From Bacillus sp. J37 (lineage in GTDB: Bacteria; Bacillota; Bacilli; Bacillales; Bacillaceae), in contig NZ_JAEK01000006.1 in the NCBI RefSeq assembly GCF_000518865.1, positions 224 to 64,223 of the forward strand: a DNA stretch of 64,000 nt. The letters run 5' to 3'. Position 1 is the stretch's first letter. The number at the start of each line of letters is the position of its first letter. Under the pieces are notes generated by a model. It did not search any database. It was not told the DNA's origin and saw nothing but the letters and a program-made list of their open reading frames with translations. Both the position numbers and the translations under genes were made by a program. Below are positions 37,535 through 46,751 of this stretch, in pieces.

Positions 37535-38770
37535 TCAAACAGACTCAGTATTATTCTGTTTATACTTCTTCGGTGTCACACCAACATATTTCTTAAACAC
37601 CTTAGTAAAATAACTTTGATCATGAAAGTTTAATATAGTCGAAATTTTCAATAACGAATAGTCAGTAAATGTTATCAATGATTTGGCCTCATCAACTTTA
37701 GTTCGATGGATATATTCAGCGATAGAAATACCTACTTCTTTTTTAAAAAGAGCTGATAAATAATTAGGATGCATCTCTATAAGGTTAGCCAAGGTTGTTA
37801 GGGTTAAATCTTCGTATAGGTGTGTGTAAATATAATTTATGCAAATATTAATGGGTTTTGAGTATCTTTGATGTTTATGTTTTCTTACTCGATCAGCAAA
37901 ATCACTTAAGGCTTGTTCCATAAACAGATCTACTGATTTCATATTTGTTAAATCCTCAAGGTTTTGAATATATAAGTCGCTGAGTGTATAGGCAATTTCA
38001 TGCTGAAGACCGCCCTCCATAGCAGCTCGTGTTGCCAGTGTAATAGCGGAAATTGCTAAGTTTTTACTGCTGCGTAACTGACTTTTCTTCGATAATACGC
38101 CCAACTCTCCTTTGTCAGGGCTTAGTTTGAATACTTTTAGAAATTCATCCTTTCTACCCTCTTTAATGTATTGAAATAGCCTTTTTTCATAGATGAAATC
38201 ATGATGAAATGACACATTTTCGCGTTTTTGTGAAATGGTTGTCAAAGGATCCTCGATTTGTACGATGTGCTCACCCGCTTCAATATTTTTTAACATGATA
38301 TTGGCGGGATCCAGTGTTTTTTGATAGAGCATATAATACATCTGCATACTGATGTTGATAAACTTTAAATTGGATGTTCGGGGCAGTAATTCATAATAAT
38401 GGACGAGTTTTTCAACAAGTCCTTTTTGAACAGGCATGTCATTTACCAAAGCTGCCAGTCTTTCATTTGAAAGCTCAGAAGGAAGAGCGGGACCGACAAT
38501 GATCATGCCTTTATATTGATTAAGATTACGCACTTGAATGATAAAATAATGTTCATAATATTCCGATTTGACCAATAGTGGGAATGGATAGTGCTCGTGA
38601 TTTAATTGGAATTGTTTCAGAAGATCTTGTGTTGATGTGTAAAAAGGATTTTTAATAGTTTGAGAAGCAAACTCAAACTCTAAATGATTATGTTCATTTA
38701 GAAAAATAACCGGAATATGAAAAGATTCATATATCAATTTGCAAATGTAATTTACATCCTGAAGCTTCAT
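37535..38770 (-). CDS. AraC-family regulator divergent from the GH3 gene
   Basis: 411 residues. The C-terminal ~100 residues carry the two AraC HTH motifs (LTLTTLANLIEMHPNYLSALFKKEVGISIAEYI ... ISTILNFHDQSYFTKVFKKYVGVTPKKYK). The long N-terminal part resembles the PAS/GAF-like sensor of YSIRK-targeted AraC proteins, but the match is loose. The ATG at 38770 lies seven bases after GAGGGG; the upstream in-frame ATG at 38785 has no site. It probably controls the divergently transcribed beta-glucosidase gene 173 bases away. Confidence 0.87.
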   Translation of the reverse strand: MKLQDVNYICKLIYESFHIPVIFLNEHNHLEFEFASQTIKNPFYTSTQDLLKQFQLNHEHYPFPLLVKSEYYEHYFIIQVRNLNQYKGMIIVGPALPSELSNERLAALVNDMPVQKGLVEKLVHYYELLPRTSNLKFINISMQMYYMLYQKTLDPANIMLKNIEAGEHIVQIEDPLTTISQKRENVSFHHDFIYEKRLFQYIKEGRKDEFLKVFKLSPDKGELGVLSKKSQLRSSKNLAISAITLATRAAMEGGLQHEIAYTLSDLYIQNLEDLTNMKSVDLFMEQALSDFADRVRKHKHQRYSKPINICINYIYTHLYEDLTLTTLANLIEMHPNYLSALFKKEVGISIAEYIHRTKVDEAKSLITFTDYSLLKISTILNFHDQSYFTKVFKKYVGVTPKKYKQNNTESV

Positions 38771-38881
38771 AAGCTGACCCCTCATTTAATTAATATCTAA
38801 AATCATATCATAAAGATGAATAGATGTTAAAAAAAAGCTAAAAAAACTAATATATTACCAAAATTGATATGAGTGATTGTA

Positions 38882-38917
38882 TATAATAGTCATATAGTTT
38901 ATTAGAAAGCGTTTTCT
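38882..38917 (+). promoter_or_regulatory. -10 box and cre box before the GH3 gene
   Basis: TATAAT at 38882-38887, without a good -35 at 17 bases (TTGATA at 38864 is only 12 away), which suits an activator-dependent promoter. AGAAAGCGTTTTCT (38904-38917) is a perfect 14-base palindrome matching 12 of 14 cre positions, in the leader. Confidence 0.6.
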
Positions 38918-38943
38918 ACCTTGATACTTATGGAGGGATTATA

Positions 38944-41244
38944 TTGACAAAAGATATTAAAGCACTTATTTCACAAATGACATTAGAAGAAAAAGCTGGT
39001 CTATGTTCTGGAAAAGACTTCTGGAATTTAAAGGGGATTGAAAGACTAGGCATCCCATCTATCATGGTCACAGACGGTCCACACGGTTTACGTAAACAAA
39101 AAATGGGTGCTGACCACTTAGGGTTATTTGATAGTGTACCTGCTACTTGTTTTCCATCTGCAGCAGGAATGGCGAGCTCATGGGATCGCCATTTGATTCA
39201 TAAAGTTGGAATAGCTTTAGGGGAAGAATGTCAGGCAGAGGATGTTGCAGTTCTTCTTGGACCAGGTGCCAATATTAAACGTTCTCCTTTATGTGGACGT
39301 AACTTTGAGTACTTTTCAGAAGATCCGTATCTTTCATCTGAAATGGCAGCTAATCATATTAAAGGTGTGCAAAGCCAAGGTGTTGGAACGTCCTTAAAAC
39401 ACTTTGCAGCGAATAACCAGGAGCACCGCAGAATGTCAACAGATGCAATTGTGGATGAAAGAACATTCCGTGAAATTTATCTAGCTAGCTTTGAAGGGGC
39501 GGTGAAGCAATCGCAGCCATGGACCGTTATGTGTTCTTACAATAAAGTAAATGGAGAATTTGCGTCTGAAAACAACTATCTATTAAACGATATCTTAAAA
39601 GAAGAGTGGGGTTTTGAAGGCTTTGTTGTTTCTGATTGGGGAGCAGTTAATGAACGTGACGTAGCTCTAGCAAATGGTCTTGAACTTGAAATGCCGGCTT
39701 CAAAAGGAATCGGAGAGAATAAAGTGATCGAAGCGGTTCAAAATGGTACATTATCGGTAGAAAAACTGGATGCAGCTGTAGAACGTATTTTGCGCATTAT
39801 TTTTAAAGCTATTGAAGAAAAGAAAGAAAATGCAACATATGATCAAGAAGCACACCATCAACTTGCAAGAGAAACAGCGAGAGAAAGTATGGTGCTGTTA
39901 AAGAATGAAAACAATATCCTCCCACTTAAAAAAGAAGGCAGTTTTGCTGTAATTGGTGAATTTGCCAAAGCTCCAAGATACCAAGGTGGCGGAAGCTCTC
40001 ATATTATACCGACAAAGCTTGAAAATATTGTGGAGGAAATCGAAAAGTCTGCTGGCTCAGAAGCAAACGTAACGTATGCTCAAGGATACTATCGTGACCA
40101 AGATACAATTGATGAAGCATTAATTGAAGAAGCAAAAGAAGTAGCTTCACAAGCAGATACGGTTATTTTGTTTGCAGGTTTACCGGATCGATATGAATCT
40201 GAGGGGTATGATCGTGTACACCTGCACATCCCTGAAAACCAAAAGCTTCTAATAGAAGCGGTTGCTGAAGTGAACCCAAATATCGTTGTTGTTCTAAGTA
40301 ATGGTGCACCAATTGAAATGCCTTGGTTAGACAAAGTAAAAGGATTGCTTGAGGGGTATCTTGGAGGTCAAGCTCTTGGCGGAGCGATTGCAGACATTTT
40401 ATTCGGTGATGCAAATCCGAGCGGAAAACTTGCAGAGACATTCCCTAAACAATTAAGTGACAATCCTTCTTACTTGTTCTTCCCGGGTGAAGGAGACAAA
40501 GTAGAGTACCGCGAAGGAATTTTCGTCGGCTATCGCTATTACGATACAAAACATGTGGAACCTTTATTCCCATTTGGCTATGGTTTAAGCTATACATCGT
40601 TTGAATACAGCAATCTGCGTGTAAGTGCCAATAAAATCAATGATTCAGAAACACTAAGTGTGACTGTTGATGTAAAAAATACAGGAGCTGTTACAGGAAA
40701 AGAAGTTGTTCAGCTTTATGTGAAAGACGTGGAAAGCAGTGTAAGCAGACCTCAGAAGGAATTAAAAGGTTTTGAAAAAGTTGAACTTCAACCAGGTGAA
40801 GTTAAAGAAATTACCTTTACTTTAGATAAACGTTCATTCGCATACTATAATACAGAAATAAAAGATTGGCATGTAGAAAGTGGAGAATTCGAATTATTAG
40901 TAGGGAAAAGCTCAAAAGAAGTTGTTCTAACAGAAAAAGTGACAGTTGAATCGATGACAGACATTCCGTTGCTGGTTCATCGTAATACAACAGTTGGTGA
41001 CTTACTTGCTAATCCTAAAGTAGCTCCACTAGCTAAAGAACTATTAGGAAAAGCACAGGAAGGAAGCCCATTCGCTGCAGCATCTGAGGAGGAAGGTGAA
41101 TTCTCAGAGATGATGGAAGCAATGATGAAGTATATGCCATTACGAGCTTTATCTAATTTTAGCGATGGAAACTTAACGGAAGAAAAACTGCAAGATATGA
41201 TTCAACAATTAAATGATGTACAAAAAAATACAGTTGTGAATTAA
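38944..41244 (+). CDS. GH3 beta-glucosidase
   Basis: 766 residues, intracellular (no signal peptide), starting at a TTG that lies eight bases after GGAGGG. The N-terminal (beta/alpha)8 domain ends with [10 protein letters not shown], placing the nucleophile at Asp231; [12 protein letters not shown], the second alpha/beta sandwich with [15 protein letters not shown], and a fibronectin-III-like domain ([21 protein letters not shown]) follow in the usual order. The last ~80 residues are an acidic extension with [17 protein letters not shown], seen in many Firmicute GH3 proteins. It would cleave terminal beta-linked glucose (or related) from oligosaccharides. Control by the divergent AraC protein and CcpA is suggested. 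Confidence 0.93.
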   Translation: MTKDIKALISQMTLEEKAGLCSGKDFWNLKGIERLGIPSIMVTDGPHGLRKQKMGADHLGLFDSVPATCFPSAAGMASSWDRHLIHKVGIALGEECQAEDVAVLLGPGANIKRSPLCGRNFEYFSEDPYLSSEMAANHIKGVQSQGVGTSLKHFAANNQEHRRMSTDAIVDERTFREIYLASFEGAVKQSQPWTVMCSYNKVNGEFASENNYLLNDILKEEWGFEGFVVSDWGAVNERDVALANGLELEMPASKGIGENKVIEAVQNGTLSVEKLDAAVERILRIIFKAIEEKKENATYDQEAHHQLARETARESMVLLKNENNILPLKKEGSFAVIGEFAKAPRYQGGGSSHIIPTKLENIVEEIEKSAGSEANVTYAQGYYRDQDTIDEALIEEAKEVASQADTVILFAGLPDRYESEGYDRVHLHIPENQKLLIEAVAEVNPNIVVVLSNGAPIEMPWLDKVKGLLEGYLGGQALGGAIADILFGDANPSGKLAETFPKQLSDNPSYLFFPGEGDKVEYREGIFVGYRYYDTKHVEPLFPFGYGLSYTSFEYSNLRVSANKINDSETLSVTVDVKNTGAVTGKEVVQLYVKDVESSVSRPQKELKGFEKVELQPGEVKEITFTLDKRSFAYYNTEIKDWHVESGEFELLVGKSSKEVVLTEKVTVESMTDIPLLVHRNTTVGDLLANPKVAPLAKELLGKAQEGSPFAAASEEEGEFSEMMEAMMKYMPLRALSNFSDGNLTEEKLQDMIQQLNDVQKNTVVN

Positions 41245-41504
41245 TTTAAGGTGGATTGGCTCAAGTCATATGAGTCAATCCATTATTTGATTTCCGGGAA
41301 GTTGAACAATTGGCTTATTACCAATGCAAAAGCTTCATCTTTTATAAAAAAGGTGGAGCTTTTTTGTCCTTTAAGAAAGTTATCAATATTAAAGAATTAA
41401 ATCATAAGAAAAGACATCGACTTCTGCCATTCTTGGCGGTAAGTTGTGTTTTCTAATTATCCATCTCCAACTTCTCGGGTGTGTTTAATTACGTATACCC
41501 TTCT
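41245..41504 (+). terminator. Intergenic region with two hairpins after the GH3 gene
   Basis: The first hairpin, GGATTGGCTCA (41253-41263) with TGAGTCAATCC (41271-41281), has one mismatch and no strong T run. The second, 41328-41343 with 41348-41363, is an imperfect 16-bp stem with 4-base loop followed by TTTG and is the better terminator. No ORF is seen. Confidence 0.7.
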
Positions 41505-41530
41505 GTTATAACCTATGCATTTGTTGCAAT
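41505..41530 (+). promoter_or_regulatory. LysR-type box upstream of first CHR pair
   Basis: GTTATA plus two bases plus CTATGCATTTGTTGCAAT. The last 18 bases recur unchanged at 43903-43920 before the second CHR pair. It has partial dyad symmetry (TGCA...TGCA) and lies 100 bases before the CHR start, so it is a likely binding site for the LysR protein encoded at 42910. Confidence 0.65.
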
Positions 41531-41629
41531 TTACCATCGTCATCCTTCGTGATATCTTAATAATAGATTAATTGAAATGAAGAAAGTGAATAATTCATTT
41601 TGTTAAATAATGAGGAAGGAGGGATAGTA

Positions 41630-42262
41630 GTGAAGGGAGAATGGGAAAAAGTTTTTCAACTTTTTTGGTCTTTTTTCAAAATAGGACCTGTAACATTTGG
41701 TGGCGGTTATGCAATGATTCCTTTAATAGAAAAAGAAGTTGTTCAAAAAAAACATTGGGTCAAAAGTGAGGACTTAACAGATGTTTTTGCTATTGCAGGG
41801 ACAATACCGGGAGCAATAGCAGTAAACGCTGCTACCTTTATCGGGCACCGAATTGCCGGCATAAGGGGAGCAGTTGCTGCAACAATAGGAACTCTTCTTC
41901 CAACCTTTATGATCGTGCTTGTGCTTTGTGGAGTACTTTCAACCTTTCAGAATAATCCATATGTCGAATCAGCATTTTTTGGTATTCGAGCTGCGACTGT
42001 CGCTTTAATTGTATATGCCGGGATAAAAATAGCGAGGACATCACTTTTGGATAAGGCCACATTTACTTTGGCAGTTACTATGATAGTGGCAATGTTGATG
42101 TTTCACTGGCATCCAATTTTCGTTATCTTTTTAGGAGCATTTTTAGGGATTCTCATTGTCAGGATTAAAGAAAAATTAGGTATACTAGTAAAGTTTGAAA
42201 AAAATGAAGAGGAAGAGAGTGGGAATAACAAAGAATCGTTAAAGCAACAGGTAGGAATGTAG
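41630..42262 (+). CDS. Chromate transporter (CHR) family, short form, first pair
   Basis: 210-residue membrane protein of the CHR family (PF02417). The motif GPVTFGGGYAMIPLIEKEVV near the N-terminus is the family hallmark, followed by IAGTIPGAIAVNAATFIGHRIAG and five or six hydrophobic segments. Short CHR proteins work as pairs of opposite membrane topology, and the partner begins 11 bases downstream. The GTG at 41630 is used because AAGGAGGG lies six bases upstream; the frame opens earlier at a TTG. Exports chromate in characterised members; sulfate or another anion is possible. Confidence 0.9.
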   Translation: MKGEWEKVFQLFWSFFKIGPVTFGGGYAMIPLIEKEVVQKKHWVKSEDLTDVFAIAGTIPGAIAVNAATFIGHRIAGIRGAVAATIGTLLPTFMIVLVLCGVLSTFQNNPYVESAFFGIRAATVALIVYAGIKIARTSLLDKATFTLAVTMIVAMLMFHWHPIFVIFLGAFLGILIVRIKEKLGILVKFEKNEEEESGNNKESLKQQVGM

Positions 42263-42273
42263 GAGGTAGTAGT

Positions 42274-42810
42274 ATGCTGTTACAATTATTTATTCTGTTT
42301 TTTATGATTGGGACTGTATCATTTGGTGGCGGATATGCAATGCTTCCCGTGATAGAAAGAGAGGTTACGGGTAAGGGATGGATCACGACAACTGATTTTA
42401 CAGAAGCAGTTGCCTTGGCAGGTATGACCCCGGGATCAATTGCTTCTAATAGTGCAACGATCGTAGGGTATAAAGTTGCCGGAATACCAGGCGCCATTAT
42501 CTCATCTATTGCCATGAGTTTGCCATCTTTAATTCTCATGTTAGTCATTGCTTTATTTTTCTATAAATTACATTCGAATAAACTTGTGAAATCTGCTTTT
42601 TATGGTTTGCGCCCAATAGTGACGAGTCTAATCATGTATGCTGCGATTAAATTAGCTCTTTCAAATGGTGTGATCTCTACCTCAATTTCATGGGATATGA
42701 TAAGTCTCTTATCCATTTTCGGTATCTCTTTAATTTCTCTATTATATTTCCGAGTTCACCCGGTGATCGTGATTTTATGTGCTGGTGTTATTGGTACGCT
42801 TATTCATTAA
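42274..42810 (+). CDS. Chromate transporter (CHR) family, short form, second of first pair
   Basis: 178 residues; VSFGGGYAMLPVIEREVTGKGW and VALAGMTPGSIASNSATIVGYKVAG repeat the CHR motifs of the preceding gene. It lacks the charged C-terminal tail of its partner. AGGAGG precedes the ATG, and it overlaps no other gene. It is followed by the convergent lysR gene. Confidence 0.9.
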   Translation: MLLQLFILFFMIGTVSFGGGYAMLPVIEREVTGKGWITTTDFTEAVALAGMTPGSIASNSATIVGYKVAGIPGAIISSIAMSLPSLILMLVIALFFYKLHSNKLVKSAFYGLRPIVTSLIMYAAIKLALSNGVISTSISWDMISLLSIFGISLISLLYFRVHPVIVILCAGVIGTLIH

Positions 42811-42909
42811 GTTTAAAAGGGATCATTAGATTCTTAAATAAAGAAAGCTCAATTCCCTTTTTCTGAGGAATTAAGCTTAATTGTTTCGTTAAAATTAAAC
42901 ATGATCTTT

Positions 42910-43800
42910 CTAGTGGTGCTTGTCCTGAATAAACTGAACAAACTTTGTAACCCCATCTCTATTGAATCTTTGCGGCTTTTTAACTAGCCATAATCTGCGA
43001 TTAATATGTACACCTTCAATCTTCATTTCTTGCAAAACACCTTGCTCCAATTCCCGTGAAACGGTTAATCTTGGTAAAATACTTATTCCTAAACCTGCCT
43101 CAACAGCACTCTTAATTGCCTGTGTACTTCCGATTTCCATGTAACTTTCGATTTTATTTAAAATCCCGTGTTCGTTTAGTGCGTTTTCAACAATAAGTCG
43201 AGTGCCTGAAAGTGACTCACGCCAAATCATTCGTTCGTGGGCTAATTCCTCTATACTAATTTCTGATCGTTCCTTCCAAGGATGATCTGTTGGGAAAACG
43301 AGAATTAATTCATCATCAGCAAATTTCTCTACTATAAAGCTTTTATCCTCTACAATTCCTTCTACTAATGCAATATCAATAACATCATTCGATAAGTCTT
43401 CTAATACACTTGGCGTATTTCTTATTGTTAACGATACTTTTATATCAGGTGTTTGTTTTTTAAAACGACCAAGCAAGCTTGGCAATAAATACTCACCAAT
43501 TGTTAACGATGCCCCAACTCTAAGGCTTGAATTATATTCTCCTGTTGCCTGTAGAATCACTTCCTTCGAACGATTAAAATCGTCTACTATCGCTTTGGCA
43601 AAGGGATAAAGCATTTTTCCGGTTGTGGTAACAGTTAATTTGCCTTCAGTCCGATCAAATAGTAAGGTGCCATAGAAGTTCTCCAATTGGCGAATTTGTC
43701 TTGTAACAGCAGGTTGTGAAACATAGCTTAGTCTGGCTGCTTGACTAATACTACCTTCATCAACGACTAAACAAAACATCTTAAGGTTTTCTATGTTCAA
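42910..43800 (-). CDS. LysR-family regulator (CysL/YwfK-like)
   Basis: 296 residues. Residues 1-60 contain the winged HTH (LKMFCLVVDEGSISQAARLSYVSQPAVTRQIRQLENFYGTLLFDR); the rest is the periplasmic-binding-protein-like effector domain. It starts at TTG with AGGAGGG six bases upstream. The sequence resembles the CysL/CbbR group that senses sulfur or carbon metabolites. Encoded between two CHR pairs, both of which have the same 18-base box upstream, it likely regulates both. Confidence 0.88.
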   Translation of the reverse strand: MNIENLKMFCLVVDEGSISQAARLSYVSQPAVTRQIRQLENFYGTLLFDRTEGKLTVTTTGKMLYPFAKAIVDDFNRSKEVILQATGEYNSSLRVGASLTIGEYLLPSLLGRFKKQTPDIKVSLTIRNTPSVLEDLSNDVIDIALVEGIVEDKSFIVEKFADDELILVFPTDHPWKERSEISIEELAHERMIWRESLSGTRLIVENALNEHGILNKIESYMEIGSTQAIKSAVEAGLGISILPRLTVSRELEQGVLQEMKIEGVHINRRLWLVKKPQRFNRDGVTKFVQFIQDKHH

Positions 43801-43894
43801 GAAAACTCCCTCCTAGTCCCAATTAGAAAATAATTGTTAATTCTATCATACCTCAGGTGGTGAATTAAGAAAATTAACTTAACTATAACAATCC

Positions 43895-43920
43895 GTTATA
43901 TGCTATGCATTTGTTGCAAT
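43895..43920 (+). promoter_or_regulatory. LysR-type box upstream of second CHR pair
   Basis: GTTATA plus two bases plus CTATGCATTTGTTGCAAT; 24 of 26 positions agree with 41505-41530. It lies between the divergent lysR gene and the second CHR pair, so it can serve both. Confidence 0.65.
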
Positions 43921-44039
43921 ATGCCTGCTCGTAAAAGCATGATATCGTAGAGATAAGAACAAAACATATAAATATATTGATGAATATTCCAATAATAATT
44001 CTTGAAAAAATAGTAATAGAAACTTGGAAGGAGAAAAGT

Positions 44040-44669
44040 ATGAAGGATGAAACAAAAAAATTATTTCAGCTCTTTTGGACGTTCTTAAAAATTGGTCCAG
44101 TCACCTTTGGCGGTGGTTATGCCATGATCCCACTTATCGAAAGAGAAGTTGTAGATAAGAAGAAATGGGTCAGTCATGAAGATGTTGCAGATGTCTTTGC
44201 CATTGCGGAATCGATTCCGGGTGCAATCGCGATAAATTCCTCAACATTTATCGGGTATCGAATAGGCGGGATAAAAGGAGCGATTGCCGCATTACTTGGC
44301 GTTTTTTTACCAACCTTTCTAATCGTCGTCATCCTAAGTATTGTATTTTTACAAGTTCAGAATAACCCGAAAATTGAAGCGGCATTTCAGGCGATTCGCG
44401 CTTCTATTGTTGCTTTAATCGTATATGCAGGTTATATGATCGGCAAAACAGCAATCATAGATAAAACTACTTTTGTTATATCATTTGGTTCCATGGCTGT
44501 TCTGTTTTTCTTTCATTTACATCCGGTTTTAATTATTTTCTCAGGTATTATTCTCGGCATTGTTCTTGTTAAAATAAAACGGAAGTTAGGTTATTCAGTT
44601 GATGGGAAAAAAGAAAAAAGCTCACCGAAAACACAGCAACTAGAATGGTTTATGGGGGATGGAATTTAA
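44040..44669 (+). CDS. Chromate transporter (CHR) family, short form, second pair first gene
   Basis: 209 residues; GPVTFGGGYAMIPLIEREVVDKKKWV and FAIAESIPGAIAINSSTFIGYRIGG. It is a close paralogue of the 41630 gene. The ATG at 44040 has GGAAGGAG upstream; the frame opens 21 codons earlier at ATGs without a site. The tail is charged (KRKLGYSVDGKKEKSSPK). The partner gene follows one base after its stop. Confidence 0.9.
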   Translation: MKDETKKLFQLFWTFLKIGPVTFGGGYAMIPLIEREVVDKKKWVSHEDVADVFAIAESIPGAIAINSSTFIGYRIGGIKGAIAALLGVFLPTFLIVVILSIVFLQVQNNPKIEAAFQAIRASIVALIVYAGYMIGKTAIIDKTTFVISFGSMAVLFFFHLHPVLIIFSGIILGIVLVKIKRKLGYSVDGKKEKSSPKTQQLEWFMGDGI

Positions 44670-44670
44670 G

Positions 44671-45210
44671 ATGATACTGTTAGAACTATTCTGGACATTT
44701 CTATTAATTGGATTTGTTTCGTTTGGTGGAGGATATGCCATGATCCCTGTCATCGAGCTGGAGGTAATAAATAAGGGCTGGATGACGACTCAACAGTTTA
44801 CGGATGTTATTGCAATTGCAGGGATGTCACCAGGACCAATCGCAACAAACAGTGCTATTTTTGTAGGGTACCAGGTTCAAGGAATCACAGGTGCTATTGC
44901 AGCAGGGTTAGGCATGGTTATTCCGTCACTACTACTTGTTATTATCATTGCAACATTCTTCTATAAAATTAGTAAAAATAAGCATGTTGAATCCGCTTTT
45001 TATGGCTTACGTCCAATTATTACAGGATTAATTGGCTATGCAGCCATTAAATTTGCTATAAGCAATAACTTAGTTGGATCACTCTCTTGGCACTCAGTTA
45101 GTTTATTGCTTATTTTTGCCCTATCACTTTTCTCATTAATAAAACTTCGTATTCACCCTGCCTTAGTTATTATTATGTCAGGAGTTGTAGGAGCTGCAAT
45201 ATATTCATAA
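44671..45210 (+). CDS. Chromate transporter (CHR) family, short form, second pair second gene
   Basis: 179 residues; VSFGGGYAMIPVIELEVINKGW and IAIAGMSPGPIATNSAIFVGYQVQG. It is a paralogue of the 42274 gene. The ATG at 44671 fits the start of that paralogue (MILLELFW vs MLLQLFIL) and has GGGGGATGG upstream; an ATG four codons earlier overlaps the previous gene. A terminator follows. Confidence 0.9.
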   Translation: MILLELFWTFLLIGFVSFGGGYAMIPVIELEVINKGWMTTQQFTDVIAIAGMSPGPIATNSAIFVGYQVQGITGAIAAGLGMVIPSLLLVIIIATFFYKISKNKHVESAFYGLRPIITGLIGYAAIKFAISNNLVGSLSWHSVSLLLIFALSLFSLIKLRIHPALVIIMSGVVGAAIYS

Positions 45211-45246
45211 AAAGAAGTTTAATCTTAGAATTAGACTTCTTTTTTA
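45211..45246 (+). terminator. Terminator after the second CHR pair
   Basis: AAGAAGTTTAATC and AATTAGACTTCTT pair imperfectly around a short loop, followed by TTTTT. Confidence 0.8.
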
Positions 45247-45316
45247 TTTGGCTATTTTATTAAAGGTTATATTCGCAAATATGTTAGTAGTAGTGAAACC
45301 GTTTTAAACCATAAAT

Positions 45317-45443
45317 GGAGCGGTAGACACTCGAATCCTGCGGGAAGTGAGGAAAGGCCGAGACCCCACAGGAGAAGCCGAGGAGGCTTGGCTTCCTCCC
45401 CGGTGCATGGAGTGTCTGAAGTGCAATGGAACGAACTAATTCT
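45317..45443. repeat. Interspersed palindromic repeat, family A, copy 1
   Basis: GC-rich block in an AT-rich spacer: AGCGGTAGACACTCGA ... CCCCACAGGAGAAGCCGAGG ... GCTTCCTCCCC ... GAGTGTCT ... AATGGAACGAACTAAT. The ends (AGACACTC / GAGTGTCT) and the centre (GAGGAGGC / GCTTCCTC) form nested stems. A second copy is at 54138. Similar elements occur between genes throughout many Bacillaceae genomes. Confidence 0.8.
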
Positions 45444-45681
45444 CATGTTTTCCTATATTAAAAAATAACAACATATACAAAAAACAGTCTTTCCTTTAAA
45501 AAAATTAAAACAGCAAGAATCATTCTTTTGTATAGGTCTGAATACACATATTTTGTTAAATAAAAATGCGCTGAAAGAGCTTTAACAACATAATTCATGA
45601 TATTTGACTTATGCACAGCAGGTAAACCTTTAGCTAAAATAATTCTAGAGTGCTAGTGTAGTGAAAGGGAGGATCACTTAT
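45444..45681. other. Spacer before the PH/FxLYD gene
   Basis: AT-rich; no ORF, hairpin or repeat recognised. The promoter of the next gene must lie here but no pair of boxes stands out. Confidence 0.4.
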
Positions 45682-46515
45682 TTGAAAAATATAGACTACA
45701 TAAGAGAAGAAATTAGAGAATTTTCCAAATCAAATGAATTTCTTTCATATCGTGAAGTAGATGAATTACAAAATGTTTTATATGAAGACGAAACAATACT
45801 AAATATTACAACAGGTGGCATTGACCGCTACAAAGGATTATTTTTGTTAACAGATGATCGTGCATTATTTATTTATCATAATGAAATTAATCAACCAAAA
45901 GTGTTAGAAGTACCTTATGAGAAATTAGAATATATTCATATGAAACAAGTAAATTATTTCGTTTCGATGGAATTGTTTTTTGCTGGGACGAAAATTGAAA
46001 TTTCTGATTTACCACCGGATGATGCAGACTCCTTTAAACAAGATTTAACATTTCAGGTTGATTTTTATGACAAATTGAAGAAAAATGGGGTCCCTCAAAA
46101 AAAGAAGTTCGGGCTTCTACATTTTCTCTTATTTATTGGGATTGCCGTGCTTACAGGTTATTTTGTCGGCCCACAATTTCATGTTGTAGAGGTGTATGAT
46201 GAAGTACTGACAGATGCATTGCCTATAGAGGAAGCAGAAGAATCATATCAGTTGGAATTCACAGAGATGGAGATTAACAAGGATGAGTATGAAACAACAG
46301 TACGTGGTATCATTAAAAATTTATCAGATAAGGAATATCGATATATTAGCATAGATATACAGTTTTATGATAAAAAGGGTTCGATTGTAGATAGTCAAAT
46401 TCAATCGATTTACGATTTAAAACCAGGAAAGTCGTGGAATATAGATAGTTATACGATAAGTGAGTATGCTGATACCTTTGAGGTTGTTGGTGTGTATGCT
46501 GAGGTGGCGGAGTAA
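45682..46515 (+). CDS. Membrane protein with PH-like and FxLYD-type domains
   Basis: 277 residues. Residues ~20-140 look like a bacterial PH domain (EDETILNITTGGIDRYKGLFLLTDDRALFIYH...VPYEKLEYIHMKQ). One TM helix follows (LLHFLLFIGIAVLTGYFVGP), then an extracellular ~85-residue domain of the FxLYD type (VRGIIKNLSDKEYRYISIDIQFYDKKGSIVDSQIQSIYDLKPGKSWNIDSY). The TTG at 45682 has GGGAGG nine bases upstream. Function unknown; similar proteins are thought to act at the cell surface. It has its own terminator and precedes the germination operon. Confidence 0.75.
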   Translation: MKNIDYIREEIREFSKSNEFLSYREVDELQNVLYEDETILNITTGGIDRYKGLFLLTDDRALFIYHNEINQPKVLEVPYEKLEYIHMKQVNYFVSMELFFAGTKIEISDLPPDDADSFKQDLTFQVDFYDKLKKNGVPQKKKFGLLHFLLFIGIAVLTGYFVGPQFHVVEVYDEVLTDALPIEEAEESYQLEFTEMEINKDEYETTVRGIIKNLSDKEYRYISIDIQFYDKKGSIVDSQIQSIYDLKPGKSWNIDSYTISEYADTFEVVGVYAEVAE

Positions 46516-46552
46516 GAATATAAAATGATTGTATATATAGTTAATATAAAAT

Positions 46553-46588
46553 AGTATTCGTCTATTATGAGGCGGATGCTTTTTTTGT
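46553..46588 (+). terminator. Terminator after the PH/FxLYD gene
   Basis: AGTATTCGTC and GGCGGATGCT pair with G-T pairs around an 8-base loop, followed by TTTTTT. Confidence 0.6.
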
Positions 46589-46751
46589 ACATAGTTTTGG
46601 TGTCTAAGCACAAGCGCCTCGTTCCTCAGGGATGAACAAGGTGACTGTGCTTTTTAAATTGAATACCTTTCGTCTTCATTCATACAAGGAATATTTTCAC
46701 ATAAAATGGAGAAATTATCATCATGAATCTTTGTATATAGGGGCGAACCAG

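Noticed and set aside
46597-46650. Possible fragment of repeat family B (AAGCACAAGCGCC ... GGTGACTGTGCTTTT)
   Set aside because: The ends look alike, but too little matches to separate a remnant from chance.
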